Below are positions 21,088 to 33,815 of a stretch of DNA of 64,000 nt, piece after piece. The position numbers and the translations under genes were made by a program. How positions within the stretch are numbered: the stretch's first letter is position 1; every line of letters begins with the position of its first letter. The notes under the pieces are model-generated. The model was not told where the DNA came from. It searched no databases and saw only the letters and a program-made list of their open reading frames with translations. Source of the stretch: Litomosoides sigmodontis (lineage: Eukaryota; Nematoda; Chromadorea; Rhabditida; Onchocercidae); assembly GCA_963070105.1 (NCBI GenBank), contig OY718805.1, positions 4,336,001 to 4,400,000 of the forward strand. Reading direction: 5' to 3'.

Positions 21088-24000
21088 ATGGAACGACGAA
21101 AACGACGGTCGTCAGTTGCGGAGTATCTCGACAGGTTGATGGAAAATCCTGATAAAGTGCAGCGTTGTTCGGATTTTCATATGCACTTACGAACTTTTTA
21201 CAAAAAGCGATGGTTAGATTTATTGACATTTTGCTTTTGTTGCTAAGATTTCTGATTTAAAGATAAGCCGTGTGGAGTGTAGCATATTAGCAATGTACCA
21301 TAATGTAGATATCCCATTTTTAAGCCATACTTCACATTAATCAATTCTGGCACAATATCCATTTCAGTATAATTCAATGATCAGATGTAAAATTTCTAAA
21401 AGCTCTAATTATTGCTAGAATTAGGTGACTATTATCTGTCAGATTGAGCGTAATATGTCTCCTAGTAATGAGGAGACTGCACACTATATAGTTTGTTCAC
21501 CAGTTTTTCAATAACTTTTTCAATAACATTGCAGTGTAAGCCGTCAAAATTTTTTTTTGTTGATAAATAGTGATGTCAGTGGGGAAATTAATCTGAAAAG
21601 TTTTCATTTACAGGAATTGCCGGCTAAAGTCTCCACATGTTCAAGGTGTTGAAGTGGACCTCTTTCGCTTGTATGACACAGTTATTTCGATGGGAGGATG
21701 GCAAAAGGTTTATTTATTTCTTCCTAAGTTGTTGATTAGCTATGTATCTCAAGCAGTATTGAATAGCATCCTTTTACTTATAACTTGTAGGCTACAAGTA
21801 TTCAATTATTTAAACGTTTTTCTTGAAGATGCTTTGTTTTTTTTACAGAATCATGTTTTCTAATGAAATAAACTACTTTTTGATGTGTGATTTGCTGAAT
21901 CTCCTTATCGTTCTTTTTTTCATGTCACTCTTCACATAGAGTAATTCAGACCATTCTGAAAGTTGGTAAAGGACGGATAGAGAGGGTATTTGTATGTCAT
22001 TTTGACTTATCGCTCACTAGAAAAAAAGCTTTTTCCTTCTCTATAGTACAGTTTCTATAGCATCCATAAAAATTTTCACCTATTTTAACTTTTTTATGTT
22101 TGTGTTTGAAGTTTCCTTGTAAGGTGGTTTTAGTTTTCGCTTCTAAGCTTAATTGTAGTGTTTCATATCCTTCTTGTAAAAGAAAACAAGACACTCCAAC
22201 ACATAATGTATTGGAATACTTTTCTTCAGGTGTCATTTAACGAAAAGTGGGGGGATATTGCTCGTGCAATCGGTCTCACGAACGGTGTGGCAGTTGCCGA
22301 ACATGCAGTGAAAGTGCTTTATATGCGGTATGTTTTCGATGTCGTTTAGAATTTTGAAACAGCCATTGCTAAATTTGTTGCTGCCTCTTGTATTCGCACT
22401 TGATTTTTAGTCTTTCTAACGCCTTTTCAGATATCTTTCAAAGTATGAGCAAAATGAGTTAGTTGGTGAAGTGGATGATGCAGATTCAGATCTTTTAAGT
22501 TCGAGAAGTCGAAGTAAAGGTTTTTCGTCATTGGCTACTGCTGATTGCCCGATAAGCACGGGGCAGAGGCAAGCTTCAGGTACGGCTATGATATTAATTT
22601 ATTCGTGATTCTGTGAAGATCAGGTACGGCTTGTTCGTGTTCAATTTTGACCTAATTTTTATATTACGTGAAAGTTTGTGAGTGCTGTTTTCCACAAATT
22701 TTGTCTTCCATTTCACATCTTTTTTTCAGTGATATGTAAACATTTCTTGTAACATTAAAAACATTTATAATTTGTAACATTCATAACATGATATATGACA
22801 TTTCATGTGGGAAATTATTCCCTTCTGTAGTTATGGTCATATTTACAACGAGTCATGCTGTGTAATATTTAATTTGCAGAGTACTTTCGGCTGCGACCAG
22901 AAAAGAAGGAAGCAGAATATGATCGCATCGTTAAAAGTCTCCTTTCTGGATTACCGAATGAAGTAATTGATTCCTGCTTTGTGAAATAATGTCTATATTT
23001 TTGATTTTTTTTGGGAAGTGATCTCTGACCAACATATTTAAGGTGGATTTCGCTGTGAACGTATGCACCTTATTATCTCATCCTGGACCCAGAGTTCTTC
23101 GACTTGTTGCTGCTCCGCAAATTATCACACTTCTAGTTGCCCATCTTGCGATTTTCCCAGATGGTTTGTGAGTTGCTGTTAAAAAAAATATCATATGGAT
23201 CTGAGAATTTTTTGAAAATGAATTTCGTATGACAGTGACGAACATTGCTGCTAAATAGTGTTTTAATCAAATGTTAATAAAACATATCAGACTTTTACTT
23301 TAGGTGATCGAGCATTTTACGATTTGTACAAAAGTTGGGAATTAGTTTCTGGCCACAATTTTATTGCATTTTGGAGTGGGGCTGGTATCACGGATGACGA
23401 AGTTCTCAAACTTATTCCTCATGTCAGACCCTCCACGGTATAGTTTTTGCTCGAAAGTATTACTTTATTCTTAAAGGTAATTATAAGATTTCTCGAAAAC
23501 ATCATGTCATTTGTTTCATTTTCAGGTTTCAGAAGAGGAAAGTAATATATTTTGTGGTTTGGACATTGAATTTCAACCACGAAATGTTGTATCATGGAGA
23601 GTGCAGCAGGTGTTGTCGATCATAAGGAATCTTTCCTTTGAAGTGATTAATAAAGCTATATTGGCAGCTAGTTGGCCCTTACTTAAGTATGTTTTTGAAG
23701 ACTTAAAGTGGAAGCAGTGGTTTGTTCGTTTACTGATTTTGTCACGATAATATGCAGACATTAAAAGTATGTGCTGCGCTTGATTCCTTGATTTTTGTAA
23801 TCACTGGCTAAAAGGAGCATATCTAAGAACTTTTTTGTTTTGATAAATACGTGAATGACTGAAGTAGTTGTTCATTCATTCCTAGGTTTATGTATTTTTT
23901 TTCAGATTTCTTTTTATTTGCTCGAACTGTAAGTGGAGTATGTTGAGAACAGCAGCTCTTGATGCGTTAAGTAATATCGCTTGTGAAGTAAGCTAGCGCT

Positions 24001-27000
24001 TATTTTACTCTTCATTCAATTTTTTAGAATTTTACACAGTTTTTGAAGTTTTTACATGATAGATTTTGAACATGTTGCTGTTAAAAAATTTAAGAAAACT
24101 TTGTTAAATTTTAGATTGATCTTATGGCGGAAGAGTCATCTTCGACCAATCATTTGTTGCTAAAAACGGTTTCGTGCTGTCTTCATTCCGACGACAAATT
24201 TCGAGTAAGTTTGGCGATATCTTGATTTACTGGGCTAATACTGTTTACTTTGGAACTACTATACGAATTAAGTAGTGTTGGATCTGGAAGGATTTCCTGT
24301 ATTGTATTTGCAAACCGCATTTGATAGTGAGAACTGATTGTATTACTAAAATGTATGATATTATCCTAGCTAAGAGAAGAGTTACAGTACTTGTGAATCG
24401 AGGTGGTGAGAAGTTTACGAATTGTATTGCCCAGTTTAAACGAATTCAATTTATAGGTAATTCGAGCCCTCGAAATTCTTTCCGGATTATGCAATAATGA
24501 GCGTAATGAATCTCTAATCTGTGAATTTCTCGATCATCGCATTTTATCTAAAATATTTACTGTAATTTCTGTCAAAGATATCATGATGTGTGTTTATACT
24601 TTGGAATCTCTGTATCAGGTATATTTGTTTGTAATACTTAAATGTGTGCGACTTCCTGTATCAGCAGTTGTTTTTTTACTTGAATAAGTCAGCATAAAAA
24701 TGGGAGGTTTAATAACCGCCTCCAGTTTGTTAATTATGATTATATTTCATAGTCTTTCAGGCAGCTGCTTGAAATTATGAGTTGTCTTTATTTACTAGTA
24801 CATTTGATGTTTTTGAATAATCGTTCATTGTTTTTCTACTGAATGTTTTGTTATGTAGTTGATAATTTTGCAGATCTCCGAATTGGGAGCAACCGCTTGC
24901 TACCAGTTATCCCGTTTTCCTCATGCAATTGATACACTGGTGTCTTTAGCAACAGTTGAAGCAGTTTCTTTCGGTCCGTCTGGATTAATTGGAATGAAAG
25001 TGGTTGAGTTTCATGGTCCATCACAGCTTGCTCCTCCACCTCCACAAAATATATCGACATCGCAAAATCAGGTATTGTTATAAAAAGACGTTATTCAGCT
25101 AATCAGATTTTTTTGAATCAGAGCTAATCAGAAAATAAAAATTGTAAGCGAATTTTTTAGGCAGTCAAATCAGGTTCCTTTGCAACACCCACACATTCCA
25201 CAACTTATTCTTCCAGACTGGTAACTCCACGGGGTACTTCAAATACTTCAACACCAGTAATTGGAGATTCTAAGGTTTTCAAATTTTTTGGATAATTTTT
25301 TCAAGTGTTGCTATTTTTATCATACGAGATAACCGATTTTTACAATTTCTCTATTTATTTGCAAAATGTATTAATTTTGTAATTAAAGATGATTTCGTCC
25401 ATTTACATAGGTTGAGCAGTTGACTGCAAAATGGATTCGAATGAATTGTGTCTTTGAAATGGGAAGCATAGTGCCTCGTGGAGAGTTATACGCAAGCTAT
25501 GTTGATGATCTTCGGCATCGTTATGGAGCTCTTTCGGGCTCTGTTCAAACTTTTACAAATATCATGAGGTTTATTTTCTAATTTTTTTTGCATCTCTATC
25601 TATATATGCACGGATAGGGGAGAGGAGGGGGAATTGTGCGTATGTAACATATAGAGTAATAGCGTTTCAAAAATTGTGAAGTGCATTTAAAAAAAAGATT
25701 ATTAGTTGTTAAGAATATAAAAAAAATTAAATTTACATAGAACTAAAGCTTTTAATTCAGAGCGGTGTATCCAAATGTCATACTTAGAGTTCAGTCCTCA
25801 TCTGGTAGCAATATGCCAGTTTTTGAAAACATAAGGATGTGTCGATCAAATCCTAACGTGAGTAACCATGAAAACCTTATTGGTAAGTTTAATCTTTCAT
25901 TTCCAAATATGTTGTATGTGCATAGGGAAGCAATTGTGACTAGTGCTGGTTTATAAATCGCTAGCACTAAGCTTTCTTAATTAAATTGTGAGTTATGTTA
26001 TAAAGCGTGAAATGCGTTTCAGCTTCTGCAAGCGCAGACTCTCATACTTCTCTGGTAGCGAATCACCCCCTCGTGCAAAAGATGCTCACAGATAACGCAA
26101 ATTCGTCAGCAATTTTAAACGGTCATACCACGGTTACCGTAGTTGCTACTGCTGCAGCCATTGACAAGAAGTATTCGTTTCTTAAATTGAATTACCGGGA
26201 TTAGGCGTGCACTTTTAATATAACTCTGGTGTAGTTCAGTTTTTGCCGTTGTTTTAGGCAGAATTTGGGAAGTCTCTGCGTTTTATATCGTGACCGTGAC
26301 ATTGTTTTATTTTCAGGTCAGTGAATGAAGCAGTTAACAATACGTCAGCAATTTTGCCGGCGTCGTATCTTTCGGAAGATACGATGCGTCCTAGTTCCTC
26401 TCATATGGCGAGTGCACAACCCTCAGCGAGCTTGTCGCATGGCCAACAGGCATTTATTATATTCCTATTTTCTTTATTGAAATATAACGGGGAAATTTTT
26501 GCTGGCGAGTGGGAATTTATAATAGAATTATGCAGAAATGAGAGAAATGGGATAATCATTCTATGGGATTCTCATATAATGATGTAATTTAAGGCTGGTC
26601 GAGTAGCGGCTGAGGCTCATAATTTCACGTCGGAGCAGCGGCATGAAACAAAGGTTTTACGTGTAGAAAATGCTTCTCGAACAGTGATAAGCACTGCGGA
26701 TGAAAAACTTGTTTTACAAGTGAATGATATATATTTATAGTTACTTGCTATCATACAGTTGTGATTAATTTCGATTAATACAAAAACTTATTAAATATAT
26801 CATTCCATTATAACAATACTATTAATCATAAGTCAAGGGTGTAAATCTATTTTCTTAGATAAATGATCGTCTTGAAAGTTGAGGCACATTTGGTGTTAAA
26901 AAACTTCTATCAGTGGTAGAAGTTGCAGGCACATAATCAAGCACAATCGAAAAGCACAGTTTCAAGCCGTATGAATGGGATGTGCGATAGTCGAGCTAGA

Positions 27001-29051
27001 AACAGTGAGGGTACGACAAATGGTTTTGATAGTCAGTTGGCACAGTCGTCTGGAAGTACTATCAGTCAAACATTGAATGGAAATCCAGCTTTGAGCCCCA
27101 AAGAGGCAGGATTTTTATTCCTTTGTTAATTAAATATTACATGAATTTCTAGCTTTTTGTTGAAAAATATCGTTCATGTTAAAAAAAAAGTTAAATAGTA
27201 GTGATATTTTATAGAACTAGGTTCGTAACCGTGTGACATATCACACTTGATGATGATTCGTACATGTAGGTTGCATGCTTCCTCCAGATTTTGCTAGTGC
27301 AACAAAATCTTTTTAATGCTGTCTGCCAATAATCATCCGTACTTCGCAATGAGTGTGTTATATGCAATTCAAAATTTTTCTTTTTTAAGTCTTGATTACG
27401 CCTTTATTTTTTTTATAGATTTTTAGCCTTTACTGCTTTGCTACATGAATTTATCGTTAGACATATCTGAAATACAAGCATAGTTCGAAATTTAATTTAA
27501 GGCAAAACCGGTAGTGAATGTTGTAAAAGCGGGTGCTGATGCTCAAATGATACACCCTTCAACCTCTGAAGTGGCGTGTATTCGTGATGATGATTGTGAT
27601 TCACTGAAATCTTGTTCGTCTACACCCTGTTCTCCAGTCTCTGTGAAGCGCCGTCGGATATCAGTTTGTTCTAACAGCAGGCCGACCACCTCTTCTGCTG
27701 ACAGTGATGATTACTTGTGTGAATGGAACGGATGCGGAAAGTAAGTAGGGCATTCCTTTTGTTATGCCATGGCGTTTGCTTTTCGTTAGTATCCAAATTT
27801 TTTTTAAGTGGATGCACACAATTTAATCTCCGCTTTTTTGATTTTCTCAAAATTCATCTTTTAGGCAGTTTTCATCTGCGTCTTTCGTTCTTTATCACTG
27901 TACCAAGGAACATGTTGGCGAAGATCATAACATACAATGTCACTGGCCACGATGCGATTCAACAGTGCGTGCCAAATGGTCCATGGTGACGCATTTACAG
28001 GATCACCATTGCAATGAAGCTGCCTTAAAAGCTGCCGCTAAAAGACGGAAAGAAGGTTGATAATTACAAAAATTTATCGTGCAATAATGTTAGCCTATGA
28101 TTTTTTTTTCTAATTAATTTATTCACATAAAAAGTGCAAGCGATCGAAAGAAGGGACTACAAAATAATGAAAAAGAAAACTTTAGAAATCTTCACTGTTG
28201 CCTGAGGATTATCCTCAAAAAAAATTTTCCACATTGATATTTTTTATTTCGCTTTTTTGTCGTTTGTAGGTCACGGCTTGCCTTTAGGGCCAGTTAATCC
28301 GGAAAGGCCACGAGAAATTGTGCAGCACCCGGGGTATTCAAAGAATGCAGCCTTTGAAGCAATCCGGCGGCATGCCTTCAATTACTTGCCCCGTGATATT
28401 ACGGTACGGTATATCATTTTAGTGTTTTGAGTTGTACGTAGTTCTTGCTGCAGTGTTTTCGAAGTGGTTAATTTATTTTCCTTTAATTATAGACGTCCTA
28501 AATTATGGATATCATGTTTTATTTTGTTTCTGTTTATACCTCTTTTGTTTTATGACTTTGAACTGTCAGGGACTTATAGGATGATCCTGAAGGACCCGTA
28601 ACGAAAAGTATCCGTTTAACCAGCTGTCTCATTCTTAGAAATTTGGCGCGTTATTCAAGCGATGGTAGACGGTAAATGTTTTCCTTTCTACAAATAATCT
28701 CAAGACTTTATTTTGATTTAAAAATTTGTCTGGTTTGAAAGAACCTAATATATTCATGTGGTTTTTTTTTTTGGTTTGTGTTGTGAATATGTAAGGTTAC
28801 CCATGAACCTTTAAACGTTGTCAGTTAATCATTTCAACGTTTTCAGACTTCTTCGCCGACACGAACGTTTGCTTAGCTGGTTATCTTTATCACGTGTGGA
28901 AAGTAGCTCAGCGTTAGCACAGCTGCTTGCTGAACTGTATTCTCAGCCGTCTTCTTCGTCTTCCTTTTTCTCGTCGTCCTCATCCTCATCACCTCATCGT
29001 GCTTATGTGCCGACTGCATTAAATGTTGTAACAGTTACAAAAGCCTTATGA
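21088..29051 (+). CDS. ARID2: ARID2/BAF200 subunit of the PBAF SWI/SNF complex (C. elegans swsn-7 type), complete, 24 exons
   Basis: DNA-binding subunit of the PBAF class of SWI/SNF chromatin remodellers. Exons: 21088-21212, 21614-21707, 22230-22327, 22431-22579, 22880-22962, 23043-23163, 23304-23437, 23526-23686, 23906-23987, 24115-24204, 24457-24618, 24874-25071, 25161-25274, 25411-25568, 25761-25882, 26023-26170, 26317-26449, 26594-26653, 26929-27105, 27502-27740, 27865-28055, 28270-28403, 28580-28671, 28847-29051. They sum to 1,090 codons including the stop, all in phase. Order: N-terminal ARID ([17 protein letters not shown]...WGDIARAIG); armadillo-like region with the ARID2 hallmark [15 protein letters not shown]-type DNA-binding region ([22 protein letters not shown]); Ser/Thr/Gln-rich linker; C2H2 zinc-finger-like pair ([14 protein letters not shown]...HLQDHHC); C-terminal LRNLARY block; serine-rich end. 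Shorter than vertebrate ARID2 (about 1,800 aa), mainly in the linker. Two introns, after 26449 and 27105, need GC donors. Expression is likely coordinated with HDAC3 downstream, but this is inference. Confidence 0.95.
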
Positions 29052-29914
29052 CCAGGGAATAAAGTATTGCCTTAAAGGGCATGTGTCATTTTTTAAAATC
29101 AGTTTTAATAACAATCGCTGCCTATAATTAACGTGTTTAGCAAGTACATAATTTCATTTTCGTCGAGCAAGTGATTGCCACCTTTTCTTTGTTAATTGTT
29201 CTATTTAGTTGAAATTCCTTCACTCAATAGGTATTATTTAATACTATATCCAAGTTAGTCCAAATTTCGAGGCTTGAAGCGCAATTTTAATTTTCTTTGA
29301 AGAATTATCATGAAGTTCGGCATCTGATTAAGAATTGCTTGCAGCTAGGCTTCTGTTACCCTTTCATTTTAATTTTAACAATTTGATTTTCTTCGATAAA
29401 CATATGTTTAAAAGAACGTTTGATACGTTTGTATAAAAGTTCTTTGTCTTATGGACGGTTTATAATGTTTTGTAAAAGCATGTTCTGATTCTGTTCTGAT
29501 TGTGTATGTTCATATGTGTCGCATTACATTTTTTACGATTTCTTATTACATGGCTTGGCATGATATTGTGTCGATGTAAATTTAAGTCCAATATCATTTC
29601 AGTAAAGAACTTATTCGGATTATTACCAAAAATGTTGTTGAATCACTATATTTCAAGCAGACAACATAGATTATGTCAAGGATATTGAAGTTTAAATTGC
29701 TGTGTAAAAACTTTTATATAGTTTTGGTAGTGTACTCTGAGAGGAGTTACAACGGTATGTGATCGAAAACCATATGTAACGTTATATGGGTTTGGATATT
29801 CGTGTATGTTAGATGATGAACCTGAATTGCACTTTTCGGATCTTCATAAATGCTGAGATACTTTTGATGTTTAAATTGAATGTCTAAGGATGTAATGAAG
29901 AGAAATTGAAAGAG
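29052..29914. other. Intergenic region between ARID2 and HDAC3
   Basis: 863 bp of AT-rich sequence holding the ARID2 polyadenylation signal and the HDAC3 5' flank. A short plus-strand ORF (29500-29688) shows no family features. Confidence 0.6.
29058..29063 (+). terminator. Polyadenylation signal AATAAA for ARID2
   Basis: AATAAA begins seven bases after the ARID2 stop codon. If used, the 3' UTR would be extremely short. Confidence 0.45.
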
Positions 29915-32575
29915 ATGACATCGAAACGAGAGGTGTGCTACTATTTTCATCATGACGTGCCAAATTTTCATTACGGCTCGAGGCATCCAATGAAACCTCA
30001 ACGCTTAGCTGCTCTTCATAGTCTAGTTGTCAATTATGGTCTGCACAAAGAAATGCTTGTACTCACACCGCCTCGTGCATCTGCAATGGAGATTGAACGA
30101 TTCCATTCGAAGTAAGTTGTTTGTAAATTTCAGAATCATTTGCGATGTATTATATACAGCTGATTTGTTGTCGCATTTTTGAAGCCTATTCACTAAACTT
30201 TTTCTCACGCAAGCCTCGAGGCCAAATTCTGGAGAGAAGTTTAAAGCCGTGTAGAACTGATACCCCTCTCCACATTTTATTTTTGTTCATACGAAATATT
30301 TTTTTGACAGAAGAACTTGACTTTCTATAATCGCCTATACTACGATCATTAAATGTGAACACTTGTTAACTGCGGAAGTAGCAACAATTCTAACAGATCT
30401 TCATCTCAGTGTTATAGTTGTTCAGAATTGTTAGGAAACACGAGATCATATTCTATCACCGCTTCTGATTATATATTACGGTGGTACAAATAAAACTGAA
30501 CTTAAGCGTGGAATTGTCTGAAGAAATTTACATATAAGGAAATTAGGTTATGATGTTGAAATTCTATGTATGCAGGGATTATGTGGACTTTCTTCAACGA
30601 GTGTCACCCCGCACAGCTGATCAGTATGAAAATCTTTTCTCACAATACAATATCGGTGAAGACTGTCCAATTTTCGATGGGATTTTCGAATTCTGTTCCA
30701 TTTATACAGGCGCTACTCTTAGCGGTACATTTTAAATTTCATGTACACAATGATAAGAGCTTTATTGATTTGATTTTTTTTAAGTTAGAAACCAGATCAT
30801 TCAAGGAAATTTGGAATATTTCATTTGTATTAGCAAATAATATTTCACAGGTGTTGCTCGTTTGAATCATGGTTTAAGTGATATTGCTATTAATTGGAGT
30901 GGTGGCCTTCACCACGCTAAAAAACGAGAAGCTTCAGGATTCTGTTATGTCAATGACATTGTAATTGGAATTTTGGAATTGCTCAAATACCATCCTCGAG
31001 TACTTTATATTGATATAGATATACATCATGGCGATGGAGTTCAGGTAATCTATGTTAAGAAACTACCGAAAATCTCGAAATAGATTTACTTGTCCTTACC
31101 AGTAGTGTAGTTATGATTTTTTTTTCTACTATGTGCTTTTCTCAAGCAGAATATTTCCAGGAAGCATTCTACTTGACTGATCGAGTGATGACCGTTTCGT
31201 TTCATAAGTACGGCAATTATTTCTTCCCAGGAACTGGAGATATGTATGATGTCGGACAGGATAGCGGTCGATACTACTCTGTGAACGTTCCGATGAAAGA
31301 GGGGATGGACGATGAAAGTATATTCACTCATATATCCGCACGGATATAATTATTATAAATTTGTCGGAAATACAGTCTAACATTTTTGTGCATTTCTCTT
31401 ATAGGAATAGTATCTTTAGATTTTCACTTTTCAACTAAGTTCATTTTCGAACTGAGCCTTGAATTGAATTTTCGGTTATGGGATCAAATTTATTTCAGAT
31501 TATCACTCCCTATTCAAACCAGTTGTGCGGGCTGTTATTGATTGTTTTAATCCATCAGTTATTGTTCTGCAGTGCGGTGCTGATTCACTAGGATGTGATC
31601 GCTTGGGATGTTTTAACTTAAGCTTTTCGGGCCATGGGTTTGTTATCTCTCTTTGTTCAATGTATTGACGAAAGCATTGGTTTTATATCTTCGTCGGTTA
31701 TTTTGTGTTTGGTTTTACTATAAATATATATTTGTTAAAAAAGCTCTGATATTTTTTGCATATCAACTAGCGAAAAATTCTTCTAAATACCCTATGTTTT
31801 CGAGACGTTCGAGGTAGTTATCTAAATATCAGTTTAGGGAATGTGTAGATTTTGTTCGCAGCTTGGGAATCCCCATGCTTGCAGTTGGCGGTGGAGGATA
31901 TACATTACGTAACGTCGCACGGTGTTGGACATACGAAACTGCAATTCTGGTTGGCAAAAAAGATGAAATACCAGATGAAATTCCGAATAATACTGGTGAT
32001 ATTTTCTTCATTCTGGAAATTTCAATTCCAGGTTCCCAATGGTACCAGTTGGAATTTCAATATTCAAAGGCATTTACCATGTTCAAAATGTTTGTTTCAG
32101 AATACCTTCAATTCTTTGCTCCTGAATTCACGCTAAGACCGACGTTGGCAAAAAGGCAAGAGAATCAAAACACCAAAGAAGTTAGTTTAGTCCAAATGTG
32201 GTTTTTTCTTGAAACGCTCTTCTGATTGAAAAAAATTCGAGTCGCCTGATATGATTGATCATCATAATTTTTAGTATATCACTGCTCTGAAGCAGGAAGT
32301 GTTAGACCATTTGAGGCAGATTCGCCATGCTCCTTCCGTGCAGATGCAAGAAGTACCGCCCGACCTTCTAGATCCTGACGAGGTACATTACCTGACATGT
32401 GAAAGTAATTCCACTATAAAAACATAGACTTAAAAGACATTGAAACTTGAATTTTAAATTTATTTTTCAGGTGCTTTCTGTGCAGGAATCTCCCCCAGAC
32501 GTTCTTCCAGTTGATAATGATTTAGATGGAGTTACATTCTTTGGCACAAGTTCCGAAATTGATCGTTCATCGTGA
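29915..32575 (+). CDS. HDAC3: Class I histone deacetylase HDAC3, complete, 9 exons
   Basis: Zinc-dependent histone lysine deacetylase, catalytic subunit of NCoR/SMRT-type corepressor complexes in other animals. Exons: 29915-30111, 30576-30724, 30851-31044, 31161-31317, 31499-31637, 31838-31995, 32101-32180, 32275-32382, 32471-32575, giving 428 aa, the same length as human HDAC3. Catalytic and metal-binding elements are all present: GGLHHAKK (His-His dyad), [13 protein letters not shown] (Asp-His ligands), [26 protein letters not shown], and GGGGYTLRN with the catalytic Tyr. The [20 protein letters not shown] stretch matches HDAC3 better than HDAC1/2 by recall. The short acidic C-terminal tail is divergent. 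The start is the ATG at 29915, giving [21 protein letters not shown] in register with the family N terminus. Same strand as ARID2, 863 bp away. Confidence 0.96.
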
Positions 32576-33815
32576 TTTTTAGCGCCTATTGACATGATTC
32601 GGAATCTCTCCTGTCGTGCTATATTCGGTGGGTACTCCAAATGCAGAAAAAAGGGAATGTACAATTTTCTCCAGAAATGTACGAAGTGTACAATGTACAA
32701 TTTTATGTTCATTTTCTTTACAGTGATGATAGATCTTCGATACTGTATGTATTGATCTGTATTGATTTGTTTTACCATTTAATTTAAAAATAAACCCGCA
32801 ACTCATGCTGTGCCTCATTCAACAAACTTATTTCATATTTGAAAACTTCAGATGAAATTGGTCATGAATCATATAGAATGGCAGATTTCTTCACAAATTT
32901 CCCTACAATAAGTTTAACTATGAGAGTGAATTTTTACAGCCATTGTTTTAAATAAAGTCAACTGGACAGATGCAAACACGAGTGAAATAACACATTCCAT
33001 TGTGTGAGACTATCAAGGTAACTCCAGATTTCGGAAGGAATGGACTAAACAGAACAACTTGAAAGAAGAAGCTGAACGTGTTCCTTATCGGAACATAAAC
33101 GGCTCAACGATTTCTTTCGTTCAACCGTTAAGTGAAAGTAGGAAAAAACAAATCGAGATGCCATCTGTGCCACGCAGTTTCAATATGCTGCAGTGATGCA
33201 CAATTGTCACACTTCTGTGATGCGACATTTGGTAAAAAAACTGGCGAGAGACTCAGGGAAAGTACTAAATAACATTTGTATAACAATAACTATACTGATA
33301 TAACAATAATGTACGGCAGTTGTGATATTATAATGGTTTAACACAAATAAAAGCAAAATATAAGTGATGAAGTCATGAGACTTTAACATACCTATTGCAA
33401 AAAGAGTAGCATGATTTTGTTTTCAAGGATTTCAATATGCTTCAGTACGCGTCAACAACTTACCAAAATATCGTTAAGAGATATGAAGTGATTGTAAACA
33501 CTTTTCATCGAAATACAACTGTTTTCAGCGCATCTTCAGGATGAATCTGCAAATCTACTGTAACATCTCCAAACAATTCCTCTTTTTTTCCTGATAATTT
33601 CAACCTTTAGTTTTCTTTTGCGCTCATCTCCCCCCAGGAATAATTAGATTTGCACAGTAACGTATAAGTATGGATAAGGAGGATTCAAGTTTAATCATTT
33701 AATTACAATTTATGATGCATTTTGTCAAATTAACCAGTGGTACTTACTTGTGAACGGCTTAGTATGCATTAAAAAGAGATTCACTCACATCCATGATTCA
33801 ATTACCGATAAATCT
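32576..33815. other. Convergent intergenic region between HDAC3 and NADK2
   Basis: Contains the HDAC3 3' UTR and probably the 3' end of the minus-strand NADK2 transcript. Nothing else was supportable. Confidence 0.6.
32789..32794 (+). terminator. Polyadenylation signal AATAAA for HDAC3
   Basis: AATAAA about 215 bp after the HDAC3 stop, followed by an AT-rich region. Position and spacing fit a 3' UTR end. Confidence 0.5.
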
